From positions 1,021,656-1,085,655 of the forward strand of contig JADCRB010000041.1 in assembly GCA_021464245.1 (NCBI GenBank): 64,000 nucleotides of DNA, read 5' to 3'. Source of the DNA: Carallia brachiata. Its lineage: Eukaryota > Streptophyta > Magnoliopsida > Malpighiales > Rhizophoraceae. Each line of letters starts with the position of its first letter. Position 1 is the stretch's first letter. Shown one piece after another: positions 36,758 to 49,690 of this stretch. The translations under genes were made by a program, and so were the position numbers. Below the pieces are notes generated by a model. The model was not told the origin of the DNA. It searched no databases and worked only from the letters and a program-made list of their open reading frames with translations.

Positions 36758-39700
36758 ATGGAGACGGTGAGGCTCCGACTAAAGTTCGATGACATCGTGA
36801 ACGAGTCGCAGAAGAATGGGGAGGAGCTCAAACATTGCTGGATTCTGCTAAAACCCGAACATCAAACCATCTCCGATCTCGCCTCCTACCTTCTCCGTAT
36901 TTTCGATCTTCAGAATGCATGTCCCAGCGGCCTCCTCCTCTCTGTAATTCTCTTTAGCCCTTAGCCAAATCTAATGGTTTCTGGGTTTTTAATTTTCGTC
37001 CCAAAGTTTCAATCTTTTTAGTAAATACCCAAAAAAAAATTTTATTTCTGCAGATGGAAGGTTTTGTGTTGCCGCCGTTCGAGTCGACTTTGATTCTCAA
37101 AGATAAGGACATTGTCCGGTGAGTTCAGTTCACTGAGTAACATGTCTGTCGCTTAGTCTGTTTCTCGGTTTGTCTGCAAAAACCCTGTGCAGTGTGCTTA
37201 TGTTGTTAAAAACTTTCTGACAGAGTGGAAAAGAGAGGCTTAACATCCTCTGAGGCTGTTCGAATTGCCAATGATCTGAATTCGTTGGATGTGGTTGAAA
37301 TAGTGGACCGACCTCCTGTGACTGCGGGCATGCAGCTTTTAGCTAATGAGGAATTTGAGAAGGAATCTGGAGGCTATGAAAGCGAATCGGAAGAGCTTGT
37401 GCCCGGACAGGCGGAGGTGGCATTGCAGGAGGAAGAGCCTGCTGAAGTAAGAACAGTTTCTAAGAAGAGGAAGAGAAAGGATTTAAAGGAAAAGCAGAGA
37501 TCAAAGTATGTTATCTATGCTTGAATTGTTGCTTTGTCAAATGTTTGTGTAGGTCAGAGGAATATAATAAAAATGTTCCATTCTTTCACGAAGAATGTTT
37601 TTTTTTTTTTAATTTTTTCATAAGCAAATTGTTCTGTTGTAATACAATAGGAATTCGAGATTTCAATATTTATTCACTATTTTTTCATTCATCATATAAC
37701 TGAAAGTTTTTATTTATTGTCGAAATCCAAATAGTTGGGCTTTCTGTGTGTAATTTTGGGTTACTTTGTAAGTATTTATGCCCCTTGTAGCTGTCTCTTC
37801 TTGTTCATGCTTGGAGTGAAGCTTTTAAAATCTCCATTTGTATGTCTAGTCTATTACTAAAGTTTTCAAAATCAAGTTTTGAATCATTTACTTGACTTTC
37901 ATCATTTTTATTACACTTTTTGAGCTTGCTGCTCAATCCAGAAGTTCCTGTATTACAGGAGGAAGAAAAGTCAATGTAGAAGTGCAGAAAAATGTGTAGA
38001 TGTGTCGGAGAATGGTGGGAATAATGTTTGTGGGGAGCATGACAAAACCTTGAGCGCCTCAAAAGCTGATCAAAGAAGTGATAAGAGTGGCAAAGCTTCG
38101 ACCAGTGCAAATGGGTATATTCTCTAGCTCTGTTACATGCTTAATGCTAAATCAATACATTGCTGCATTCAAAATTGTTGTTCTACTTTGGTGATGTCTT
38201 TGCGGGCCTATGTTGACTGCCAATTAATAGTTATGGTGAGTTATAATGCCAATTAGTGAGCTATCAGTTCTTTATGCTGAATACAGACGTCCATTTGGAC
38301 TGAAAATGGGAAATGTGATTGACCAAGATTGGGAATGTGATACAGTAAGCAGAAATTTTCTGATTAGCTAAATCATTCACAATCTCTGATGGCAATGATA
38401 TTAATGATTAGCTTTATGTGGGAGTGAATCAACAGTAGTATGCGTGGACGAAAAACAGAAGATCATTATACTGAGCTTGAAACAGGAAGAACTGAGTGAA
38501 GTAGGGAGGAGCCTGTTGAGTAGCCCTGTGGTACCAGTGGCAGCTAAACCTTTGCTATCTCACGCAGCCTTGGTACAAAATTGAAAATGGATATGCCTTG
38601 TCCTCATCTCCCTTTGTGGGGTTGCAAGTACCTTTTGTAGTTGATCTGACAGGAGCAGCATCAGCAGCAGCAATGGTAGTAGGTTTACTTGTTGCTTATA
38701 ATTACTTCTTGAATGCAAGTTAAAGTGCACTTAGATTGGGCTAAGTTGGAATATTACATGTCACCCATTTCCCAGGAAATTGTTTTACTATAGCTAATCC
38801 TGCAAATGACAAACTAGAGGTCCGAGATGGTAGTGTAGAATGTTTTTAATTAGCATTAGCATATCAACTTTGTTGTAGTGTTAGCAAAACTCTTTACCCA
38901 TTCCAGACTTTCTGTTGTTTGATCTTCTAGCTGTCTTTATGACGTGGGAATGTAGCATACGGTTCTATAAAGTTAAGAAAGAAATGCAGAGTATTCTGTC
39001 TGTAACCTGCCATAATCCGAATAATGGTTCAATGAATTCTTTATGTACCGATGGATGTTTGCACATGATTAAATGGTCACTTGCTTCTAGGTAATGTGGT
39101 TAGGCACCAAGGTAGTGTGGTTATGCGTCTCAGGTATTTGAGTCCGTATCTACTTGGTATTTATATGTTTATGTACATCTTTATATGCCCTTTCTTTTCT
39201 GTAGGTCGTGTCATCCTTCAGAAAATGGCAAGGAGAATGTGGATGCTCTTGATATTCCTATAGCTAAAAAGGTTTTTGTCAACGCTATTACTTTCTTTTC
39301 ATAGTTTTCAACAATCCAGGACTTTGAGCTTTGACATCTGTTTTTTTTTTTTTTTTCCAATAAACAATTTCTGTTTTTTTTATCATTTGCCATTGTGTGA
39401 ATGTCCAAGTGTGCTTAAGTCTGAAATTGTCATTTCTTGTTAGCTTTCAAGTAGATCTGCTCGACGTAAACAGGTCAAGAGGCAACGGTTGAAAGAACAA
39501 GCAACAGCTGAAAAGAAACAGGTATATTGATGTATGCCAAATTCTCAATTGATAGGATCTCATTGAGTGTCCAATGTGTCTTGGCAGTCATGTTTGACCT
39601 TGTTAGCTCGTTGTAAAGGGGAGAAATTGCACTCATATTTGCGCTCACACACGTGCACCAGAGACATGCTCCTGAATCTTTACTGGAGAGGGGAAGGGCA

Positions 39701-42700
39701 AGGGTTCAGATCTGGAAACTAATTGCATACCATATTACCTGTTTGCTGTGGGCATCTGCTAGCTTAGTTGGTAGAAACTTTGGTGTAGTCTCCAGGGACT
39801 TGGAATTAAAGCCTGCCAATACCTGGGGTGAAGGATGTGGCAGAAGGGAGGACATGCCTCTATTATGTGGCTGGTGGCCATTGGGGCATTCACTTAATCC
39901 ACCAGATAAAACAAAAGGATCAATTCCCTCATTGCTTTTAGAGGAGCAATGGAGAGTAGCATTGTTGTTCATTTTTTGTGTGCACAACTGTGTGCTGTAT
40001 AATTACTAGGCTGTATGCTGCAGCAACATCAGAGGCAGTTACTTGAGAAAACCAATCAACAATCATCTGAAGAGGATAATCACCAAGTTGCTGAACAATC
40101 AAATGACAATGTTGGTCAAATAATATGTGAAGGTCCTGAAAAAGTTAATGACAAGCCTAAGGTAGACCAAGAACAGCCTGATCAACGAAGTGATACGGAT
40201 GATGACGTTATCCCTGTTATGATCAGGCCAGGACATATCCGCTATGAGTCACGAAACAAAGGTATAGTAATCTGTGCATATCCGTGTGTGCTCGTGCGCG
40301 TTCTGCCTTTCACGATCAGTGTTCCTTTAGGGTGATGCTTATGTAAATGAAATCACCTTGTATACTGAATTTTGCTGTTTATCTGTGCCAAGTATCTCAT
40401 ATGTTGCTTGTTCCAGTGACTGCTGATCAGACTGTGCAGCAAAATCAAATCTCTGTGGTATGTTTCTTTGGTCAGTTTTAACTGTCTTTTGATGTGTAGC
40501 TGATTGAACACTTAAGCAGTTTATGCAGGATGTTCTTAGTTTTTGTCAGTGGAGTTGCCTAGGATGTTGGGCCGTGAAAAATCAACATGCCCAAAAAATG
40601 ATTGTAATGGAGATGAGAATGGTTCAATGAATGTGTGGTCACTCTAGGAGGGACCAAGTCAGAATGAAGATATCCATAGCAAAGTAGGGGTAGCACCCAT
40701 TGGAGATAAATTGAGGGAGTGGCTTTTGAGTTGGTTTAGACACGTCTTATGTAGACTAGCAAATGCTTCAATTAATAGGGGTGATCAAATCTGAGTGGAT
40801 GACATGAGGAGAGAGAAAAACCTGGGTTGACTTGGGAATCTTTAATTAGAAAGTATTTATAATAATTAGTCTCAAACATAACCCAGAGATCAACATGATC
40901 TTTCTAGGGAAAGAATAATGAAGAAATTGCTGCAGGCTTAATAGCAGTTTCACTGGATTCCTTTTATATTTTCACATTCATCATTGACTGTTTTAACCTG
41001 TTGGAGATATCTAGGGGAAATCAAAGTCTTCTTCAATATTGATATTTTAGACACAACTGATGTGCACCATGAAACAATATGGTATTTGATTGACTGGTTC
41101 TAATTACGTTGGATTTTTCAACCTGTTCTGTTCTGCCTTTTACTTTTCCAAATTATTCTGCTTTATTGTGGATTTGCTCCGTGCTACCTTTTTTTTGTTG
41201 CCCTATTTCTTTATTGTAGTATCCTTTATTTTTTGCTCCACTGGAATTTTGATTTATTGTCTTTTGAGTCGTGCTTCAGGAAACCTTTCAGTGGAATGGT
41301 GTAACAAGCAAAAAGAGGGGTCAAAAATGGGGTACAGAGAAACCTGTGCCCCATAAAAGGAATGACTATTGGAATAACTCTAATAACCTAAATCAAGAGT
41401 GTCCCAGAATACCAAGTATTGAAGAGACACCTATATATGACCACATTGAGTTTGATAAGCTTTCACCCTATGTTAGTATGCCGAAGGTTTGTTTCTCTCA
41501 AGGTTTTTCTGTTATTGCCTGTGTAAATTTTTGTTTTCCCAATAACAGAGAAGAAAATGGTCAACATCTACTGTTGGCTTCTTTTTCTATTGTGCTTGAT
41601 CAGTCCATGTTTCTTGCTATCTTACTTGAGACAAGGTTAATGTTTTCTCAAAACTCTGCAGGAAGGTGATATAATTGCTTATCGTCTGATTGAGCTATCA
41701 TCCTCATGGACCCCTGAGGTTTCATCCTACCGGGTATGATTCTTTCTACATTGCTATTAACTGCAGTCCACCATTGGTCGGTAAAGCATGCCATTTATCA
41801 TTGCCTGGTTTGTAGGTTGGGAAGATATCACGGTATGACACTCATTCTAGCAGGATTACGCTTATGCCAGTCCCAGAATACCCAGTTATCCCTCAGAAGA
41901 AGGTAGATGACGAGGAATCTACCATGTTACCAGAGGCTTCCCTTTGTGCCGAAGATGGTTCTTTAGAGGTATGCAGCTAAAACCTTCGTTAGTGTGCTGG
42001 TGCTAATTTCAAGCTAGAAGGGCTTTTTCTTCTTCTTCTTCTTCCCCTGCCACTTGGGCTAAGTTAGAAGGATTCTAGTTGAACTGCAAGGTTATGCCCT
42101 TTTGTGTTAAGAACAAAAGGGAAATAAGAAGTTTCTGAATGCCTTACATAAAGCTCGGTCCTTTAATGGCTAGTGTAACGTGACAGATTAATTTACGCCA
42201 ATGTTGCTATTCTAATATATGTTATTAATAGAATAATAGCCTGACTTGCAGAATGTTCAAATTTGGAGGTTGGGCTTGGGTTTCAATTATGAGCTAGTGA
42301 GACTGTTTGTTATAAATTTTGATAAAATATTTTTTAGTCAATATTTCATTGAGTTTTTCTTGCTGCTTCTGCTCAATTTTGTACCCTGATTTACAAAATT
42401 AACAAGTGGAGCTCTTCCACAGATTGATTTTATATCACTCCTTGAAGTTCGAACCATCAAGCTCAGTGACCTAAATTCAGCAAAACCAATTGTTAATGGA
42501 GCTAACAAAATCCATGTCAGAGATGAAGATGCTAGAAAAGATTTCAGCCACCCTAGCAACGAATCTCATGCTTCTGCTCGAGGTATTAATCATGCATTGA
42601 TTCATTTATAGGCTGCTAAATGCTGTACTAGTATGAAATTAACAATAACATTTACTTTAATGAGCCCTCACTTTTTACTTTAATGTTCACTTCAGCAAAT

Positions 42701-42883
42701 GGAGAAGTAAATCCATGGGAAGAAATTAACAAGGCTTTGGACGCGAAGAAAGCACAGTTGTCTCAGGAGGATAACTGGAACAGAGCTGAGAGTTCGGGCA
42801 GGAGGCCGTGGTCCTACAAAGCCTTGAGAGGCAGTGCACTGGGACCAACAATGGCTTTGCTAAGAGAGCAAAATGGACTATGA
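36758..42883 (+). CDS. COIL: Coilin, Cajal body scaffold protein
   Basis: Coilin nucleates nuclear Cajal bodies, where snRNPs and snoRNPs mature. Thirteen exons join with consistent phases to 630 residues: 36758-36943, 37054-37118, 37224-37505, 37959-38114, 39205-39271, 39444-39521, 40024-40261, 40417-40457, 41280-41486, 41662-41733, 41816-41968, 42423-42582 and 42696-42883. Residues 1-100 match the plant coilin N-terminal self-association domain (RLRLKFDD..., then MEGFVLPPFESTLILKDKDI). Basic stretches at about 164-181 and 257-267 (RSARRKQVKRQR) look like nuclear localisation signals. VIPVMIRPGHIRYES and FQWNGVTSKKRGQKWG precede a C-terminal Tudor-like domain (about 425-530, with EGDIIAYRLIELSSSWTPEV). 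Intron 6 carries a SINE-like insert and intron 8 a LINE remnant. The length resembles the 608 residues of Arabidopsis coilin. Confidence 0.94.
39740..39960 (+). repeat. SINE-like insert in coilin intron 6
   Basis: TCTGCTAGCTTAGTTGGTAG resembles a polymerase III box A, and GGGACTTGGAATTAAAGCC about 30 bases later is a decayed box B, as in tRNA-derived SINEs. An unrelated body follows. Found from sequence pattern only. Confidence 0.4.
40585..40930 (+). pseudogene. LINE reverse-transcriptase remnant in coilin intron 8
   Basis: Pieces of the conserved C-terminal end of plant LINE reverse transcriptases can be read in two frames: MCGHSRRDQVRM and then KVGVAPIGDKLREWLLSWF (from 40681), followed by RHVLCRLANASINRGDQI up to a stop at about 40792. 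It lies in sense orientation inside an intron and is broken by stops and at least one frame change, so it is a dead insertion. Confidence 0.75.
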
Positions 42884-43765
42884 GGGAGACAATAGTCCAT
42901 GGGGAATATCACCATCTATCACCTACTTGATAGTATTGTCTTTTTGGGGACCCTGCTGGGTTCATGAATCTGAAGAAAATATTGAACTTTTCAGAATTTT
43001 GGCAGCCAAAGTTTTGTTTTGTAAATCATGGTTGTCCGATTTGTTTACTTCGAGGGTGTAAATATAAGCTATCGTTTTTTTTAAGTATCCTTCGTCATTT
43101 TAAAATTTTGACGATTCTAACCAATAGGCAAGCCTAGGCTACGTCATGATTTGTTGCACTTGGACATATCGTTTTCTCAGACATGGGTTTTGACGCAACA
43201 TATATGCTAGCGAGATAATATTATGATGAATATGGATTGCATAATTGTAATCACTGTCATTAATATCTCGTCACAATATAAGGATATAACTTTTTGATGG
43301 CCTGCATCTGTCTGCCTGTTCTCAAAATTAGAATGTTAAGAATTCAAAGGCCATGGTGGTTTGAGTTTCATTTCCCAATCCCAAATACAAATCTTTGAAG
43401 CAAGATGTCTAACAGTTCTTTGACCAAGGGATATATATAACAGAAAAAAAAAAAAAAAGATACATCGTCAGTATGTAAGTCATCGCATCTATGAGCTGAG
43501 GCTGGAAGTTATTCGTTCTTGTCCTCGTTTAAGATTCCTCACAGGGAGAATCTATCATCTAAGCATCGTTGAGCTTTCCTCACGCCCGGTTTCAATGTTA
43601 ACCAATTTTAAGTCACTCAGGGTGCAAAGTACAGACTTCTTAATATGAAAAGAGTCGCTGGTGAGACTCGAATTCTCAGACCAACACGATTGCTCTCTCA
43701 AGATTTCTTAATACGAAAAGAGTTGCCGGTAGAACTCGAATCCTCGGACCAACCCAACTGCTCTC
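42884..43765. other. Space between convergent coilin and MKP1 genes
   Basis: This contains the 3' untranslated regions of both genes. A poly-A run lies at 43444-43458, and two tandem SINE-like heads at about 43633-43764 (listed separately). No other gene is seen. Confidence 0.6.
43633..43764 (-). repeat. Two tandem tRNA-like SINE heads in the MKP1 3' region
   Basis: Two adjacent units of about 66 bases differ at roughly ten positions. On the minus strand each reads GAGAGAGCA-type box A, GTTGGTC, then a GA(G/A)(A/G)ATTCGAGT box B. Their last bases abut the MKP1 stop codon at 43766, so they would form the start of its 3' untranslated region. Confidence 0.5.
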
Positions 43766-46700
43766 TCAACTGTTTTCCACATTCTGAAAGGAGAAACATT
43801 GGAAGAGGTTCAGGAATTGCTGTGGCTCCTCGCCCTCTCTGACGATCTGCATAAGATATGAGCATTGGAATTTAATACCCTCTTTGTTTATACATTACCG
43901 TATTGCAAGTGTTTAAATGCCTCAACATGCAATATCATCATATTCCAGTTCAAATAGTACTGCAAAACTATCATTTGAGATGTTTTCAGTCTATTATGTG
44001 GCAACAGCACCGACAAATTTCACAGCTGGGGTTTTAGTTTTAGGCACAATAATAATAATAATAATTATGAGCCCTGCAAGAAACTCTACAAAATGCCACC
44101 CAATTTCTAAGAACAGGCCTTATCCAATTCTAGCAGCTCCAGTAAATCAGTTCTGAAGTTCAAACTCATTGGGTCCAATGAAGGAATTTCTCCTAGCCCT
44201 TATTTGCATTACCTGGTGATATCTATTCTAATTGAGCTTGCAATTATGCAATAAGTTTTTTTATCAGCTTATCCAGGGAGGACACCAGTGATTCCAAGAA
44301 TTTAAGTTTAAGCAAGTTAAACAACAGAATTGGCACATGCCTGCATTCATCAGTAAAGGCATGAGGCTGTTACAGCACATTCTAGATATCCAGAATCTGC
44401 TCCCATAAAAAAGAAAATGTGCATGAGGCTGTTACTCTGTAGCATCTGGGAAAGAATTAAATATACACAGCCTTATCCTTATTTTCACAAAGAGGTTGTT
44501 TCCAGGACTCAAATCTACGACGAACCTATGACCTCCAAAAGAAATCTTACTGTTATACCAAGGCTCTCCCTTTAATCTCCTCCCATGGTAATTTATCAAA
44601 ACATTGTATGTCATAGACATTTTTCATACCACCTCAATCATCTTCACCGCTGGAATGGTTGGGAAGAAGAAAAAGCCAAAACTTTTTCTCCTTCAGTCTC
44701 TCCCTTTCTCTCTCATGGGCAACATCAAAACCCAAAAATAAAAAGGTTAATGTAACAAGAATATAAACCATTCTTAGTGTGGCAGTCTATAATATGTGCG
44801 TACTCCTTATTGTCAAGAGGTAACTGCCCAAAGAATTCCAACTCCAATAATTATTCTCTCTTTTGTCAAAGTCAGTCTCTTGGTTTAAGGTCTCCTGATC
44901 ATCTACGTGAGCACTATCCTAAACAGTTTCTGTGCAGTTATAAAGCAGAAATTCAGGAATTTTTTTTCCTTCCACAGTTCTCTTTCCTTGCACAAATGTT
45001 TTGATTGTCATTCATGCAAAAATTCTCCGCTAAGAAGAATCTAGTAATAGATACTGCATATTTAACTGCACTGTGATGTTAAGATATGCCAAAGTTTGAA
45101 GTACATTATAAGATTGACCTCATTACCAAACACTATAAAGCATGCACATAGACAAAGAAGTTTTTATAAAAAGATGCACTACTAACCTGTACAAGGACGT
45201 TAGCTGGGAATTCAATTTGATTAAGAAAATTGAGGTCGATCACCTCCAAATTTTGTTTGCTGTCTCCTTCACATGAAACCTCTCGCCCCAGCCACACATA
45301 TACTACTCCAGGATTATTTGCGAGCGAAGCTAAATCCGGAGCCCACAGTAAATATACTGATCTGGAATCCAAGATGCAAGTGGTATCCATCATAACTTTG
45401 TTCATAGAAGGCCATTGGTATAAAACTGGAGTGGTTTCTCCAACGATGCTCCAAATCTTATCACCAAAGGAAAGGGGAAAATATATTGTACTGCATTCTG
45501 GTCTCTCTTTGATCTCACATTGTGAACCATTGCCGGCACTACTGACGTCAGTGTCCAACATTTGCTCATGTTTTTCACTTCCATTATCAGACAACTCAGT
45601 ATGAATATCTGTCATTGTGTCCTCATCAAAGTCGGGCAGAGAGAAGGACCATGACCTTATCAGGTTTCTGGGAACCTGAGATGGTTCATCAACTGAAGGC
45701 AATAACATCCGGGGTGGAGGATTACTCCCTCTGCGCTCTGCAATAGATGGGAGAGTTCCTTTAGATGGAAAATAAGTGATTTCCATTCCTGAAGCATGAT
45801 TAGTAGAAAGCACCTTTGTGGGAGATGGAGGAGTTTGTTTATAGAGATCAACGGTCAAGTTGACACAAAATGTTTCTGTAGTTTCCAACCCAGAAGGAGA
45901 AGGCTGCTGGGAAGACAGATAGGACAGGTCAGACCAGTTAGATGATGAGGGTGAAAAGATTAACAAACTGGATGAATTGTCTGAGGTTGAAGGTGAAAGT
46001 GTAGGGGACTTAGAACTGAACTTTGGGCTCCTGTCTGGAAAACAAGAAAAAGAATCCGGTGAACCACAAGGAGTTGGAGGTGGAAATGAAGGGTGGGTAA
46101 GAGGAATGGAGAATTCCACTTCACTACTAGCTTTACTTGTACTGTTCGGGCTGTTCCGGAAACAGTCAAAGGAATCAGGAGAACCACGTGGATCGGCTAA
46201 TAGTGATGGCGATGAACAACCAACAAGAGAGGAAAGCTCTTCTTTACAAGTATCTACAATCATATCAGCCCCATCCGTTGACTGAATGTTGTCGCAGACA
46301 AAGGAATCTGGAGAACCGCACGGATCAGCTGATGGTGATGTCGATGGAGAGAGAACCACCACAGAAGTAGGCTCTTCATTACAAGTATCTATAAACGTAT
46401 CAGACCCATCGGTAGAAGGAATACTATCACAGTGCATTTTAGAGGATGTGACAAATTCTTTAACTACACCCTTAGCAAACTTCTGCCTTAGTCTTCCCCA
46501 TCCATTTTCTCTGGCAGGGAGACTCGTTTCTGAATCAGCATTTGATACCGAAAATGGTGGAACAACCCCACCTGCTAGTGCCTTGTTGAAAAGTTCAAAA
46601 TCCAAATCATAGTCATCAACCTTCCTCTCACCAACTCCCTTACATATTGCCGCAGCAACGGCATCATCCACAGATAACAAATAATCTTCCTTTTTGACCT

Positions 46701-47847
46701 CCAATTTTCCACAACGATCTGCTAAGATTTGTCCATTGGTAAGAGCATCCCAAAACTCCACTGGTTCCTCCCCTTCTTTGACGTTCACAATTGGACCTTG
46801 TGCCCTTTCATACCTGACGACCTGATTGGCAGCTGTCCTCGCATGATTTGACATAACTGAGCTGCAGTTCCTCCCCAACCAAATAAATATATTACTAGGA
46901 ACATGTACAATGAACGCCCCGCGCGAGTCAAGTCCTTGTATGCCTGCCTGGCTCAACATCTTTGGTACAAGATGAAGAGAATCGTATGCAGAATGTGGAG
47001 CCATCCTATACATCCTAAGCACAGAACTTGGGCTTGCTGGCAAGGCATGTACCCTCTTCTGGCACTGCAGAAGTTGGCCAGCAAAACCCATATTTGGGTT
47101 CGTCACACCTCTTGCTGCCTTCACATGTTGAAAAGCATCTTCAAAACTTTGTCCCTCCCTCCACATAAGGTAGGCAATGACCAAAGAAGTCGACCGCGAA
47201 ACTCCCTGGCAACAGTGCACAAAAACCCTTCCACCCTGCTCTCTAACATCTTCAAAGTAATCAAACACATCATAAAGTATACTAGTGATATCCTCCGAAG
47301 GGCTATCTCGCAACCAAAGTGTCTTGTAAACAAGATCACTCTTGAAATACTCAGGACAAACAAATCCAACACAATTAAGCACATGAGTAATACCATTTTG
47401 TCTCAATATCTCGCGATCCCGCGCCACAGCATCACTTCCCAAATAAATATGATCAGCAATCCTTGAACATTCTTTATGAAAAAACGCAAGCTTGTCCTTA
47501 TTAAACTGAAATTCCCTTACAGGCTGCTGCTCTATATTGGACTTATTATTATTATTATTATTATTACTATTATCAAGGGTTTGAACATCACCTCTTGGAG
47601 TTTGTGGATTAGGCCAGACACCCAGATCATCAGACCCAGCCTTAGGCCACTCCTCAACGGGGCGGCGAGCGATGGAAAGGGGTTGGAGGGGCGGCAAGCA
47701 AGATCTGGCCTTGCTGTTGGACTGGGAGGGTCTGGGGTGGCCCGGCTTGCTGCTGCTGGGTGACCGGTCAGTCCATGACACAGACCGTAGATAGTTTTTC
47801 CGGCTGGAATCACCAGAAAGATGCTCACTTTCCCTTTGCCCTAACAT
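43766..47847 (-). CDS. MKP1: MAP kinase phosphatase 1-like dual-specificity phosphatase with gelsolin-like region
   Basis: MKP1 dephosphorylates MAP kinases such as MPK3/MPK6 and restrains stress and immune signalling. Exon 1 is 45187-47847 (887 codons) and the last exon 43766-43846 adds IVREGEEPQQFLNLF through NVENS, giving 913 residues, longer than the 784 I recall for Arabidopsis. The start MLGQRESEHLSGD is the first ATG; upstream codons in frame are not ATG. The N-terminal RSVSWTDRSP motif is conserved. The dual-specificity domain covers about 125-270, with catalytic C212 in HCCQGVSRS and the general-acid aspartate near 181 (LRDSPSEDI). A gelsolin-like region follows (about 290-370, FIWLGRNCSS), then a long serine/proline-rich tail, and a second gelsolin-like piece near the end (VYVWLGREV) completed by the last exon. 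A polyasparagine run at about 94-101 comes from an ATT repeat at 47541-47565. Confidence 0.95.
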
Positions 47848-49690
47848 GTCAAAAATTGTTTGCTCAATCAAAACTCAAACCCCCACAACAAGCAAATTGA
47901 TAACACCCATGAATTTTGATTAGAAAAGGACCACTTTTCCTGAAAAGGGCAGTGACAAAGTTGGTATCTTGACAATAAATCTCCAATTTTGAAATCTCTC
48001 TCTCTCTCTCAGTCCCTCTCTGCTATTTTCTTCGCCTAAAAAACTTGACCCTCGCTCTCTCTCTAGACCATTTCTCTCTCTAGAACTGCCAATCCCTTTT
48101 TCTATATTTTGAAGAATAAGAAAAAGAAAGTGGAAAAATCAAATCCGAATGGAGAGAGTTATGAGCCGCACTGTGCCGCCATAAGTGGGAAAAAAAAATA
48201 ATTTATATTTAATAAAATATAATTATGTTAAATTTTTTTAAAAAATATTTTTTAAAATTAAATTTCTTTTTCATGTATAATATATGAAATTTACGCTTTT
48301 ATGTTTTAAGTAATATACATTTAATTTGAATTTTAATTTAATTTTTTATATTTTATAAATAGAATTATACTAAATTAAAAATTAATTATATTTGTTAACA
48401 GTGTATGGTGCTGGAATGTTGTTACACCGTCTTATGCAGAAACGCTGCCCGATCCGAATATGAGCTGGTGAAAGGCCAAGTTGGGGACTTCGGAAGGCTG
48501 AATATTCATTCAACAATAGGGACAAAAGAAAAGTGAAGGAAAGTGGAGCGGAAAAAAAAAAAAAAAAAAGAAAACTATACATGCATACATAAAGTTCCAC
48601 AGAAAACTAATAAAATTTCATGAATTTTACGTACTTGAGTTGAGGTTGTTGAAGAGAGAGGCATTGTTTTTGGAAGAAAAAAAGTGCATTCTAATTATTT
48701 AGTTATTTTATTGCATAAGAGTAGAAAAGTCGATAGGGTGTAAGTTGTGTGTGGGAGCAAAAATTGAGATCATAACATGGCATAAAATGGGGTAAGAATT
48801 CTTTATTGTTTGTTTCTTATTTTTTTTGGAATTAGTAGTCGAATAATTAAGAGATAAGAAAAATGAGGACAGAAACAAAAGTTAAGTCATATTTATATAA
48901 TCAAAATATATTATCTTAATTATTCTAGTTAGACTGAAGATTTAATTTTTCTTTTTCTAATTGTAAAAAGGAACAAGAGTAATTTTTATTTTTCTAACTG
49001 AAGATGCAGGTGAGAAAAAATATCATTCTAACCCGGCGGATCTCAAAATAATCAACTTGGATTACATGAAAGTCTTATACTTGAACTCAAAATCTTCAAA
49101 CTACCCAAATATATAAGTTGAGATGAGGTTTGATGTTCAAATTAGAGACTTCCATCATAGTTAATTTTTCTTTCTCAATTCTACTGAATTAAAAATAGTA
49201 TAATTTTTAAATATAATAAAATAAATTGAATTTATAATTTAATTTACTTAAAATATGAGTTAAATTAACTCAATTTTAAATATGAGTGAAAATTAAAAAT
49301 TTATGTGAAGTCTACTTAAAAAAAATAGATTTGTATAATATAAAATTATGAGTGAGATGTATTAAAAAATAATAAAAATAGTTAAATATCTGTTAGATAA
49401 ATGCTCTATAAACTATGATGGCCTAAGTTCACACTCAACGATGGGCAATCGGCCTGATTATTCACTTCTTTATACATATGAGTCAGTACCATTGTTCACT
49501 TTCATCCCAAATATCCTTTACATTTTCAACTAATGATAGATGGGGGTGCTCTTTTAACTTCCAACCTTCTACAATCATCAACTACCTTAAAATCAAACTC
49601 TAACCTTAAAATGAAACTCTACCATTACTTACTGGCATACTCTATCCCAGTACAATATATAGTTTAAGGAGAATTATATCTTTGAAAAAA
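47848..49690. other. Promoter and leader of MKP1, then AT-rich DNA
   Basis: CT-rich tracts at 47996-48010 and 48054-48062 are the likely 5' leader or core promoter of MKP1 (minus strand). Beyond 48190 the DNA is AT-rich, with an A run at 48553-48569 and no gene. Confidence 0.5.

Noticed and set aside
38288..38343. Possible extra coilin exon (GRPFGLKMGNVIDQDWECDT)
   Set aside because: It can be read in phase from exon 4, but exon 4 already joins exon 5 (39205) in perfect phase, and including this piece would leave the wrong phase for exon 5.
45230..47466. Several plus-strand frames opposite MKP1, up to 187 codons
   Set aside because: They are antisense shadows of the large MKP1 exon and have no independent domain.
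47848..47871. Upstream extension of MKP1 (eight codons before the chosen ATG)
   Set aside because: The extension begins with TTG, not ATG, and the conserved N-terminus starts at MLGQRE.
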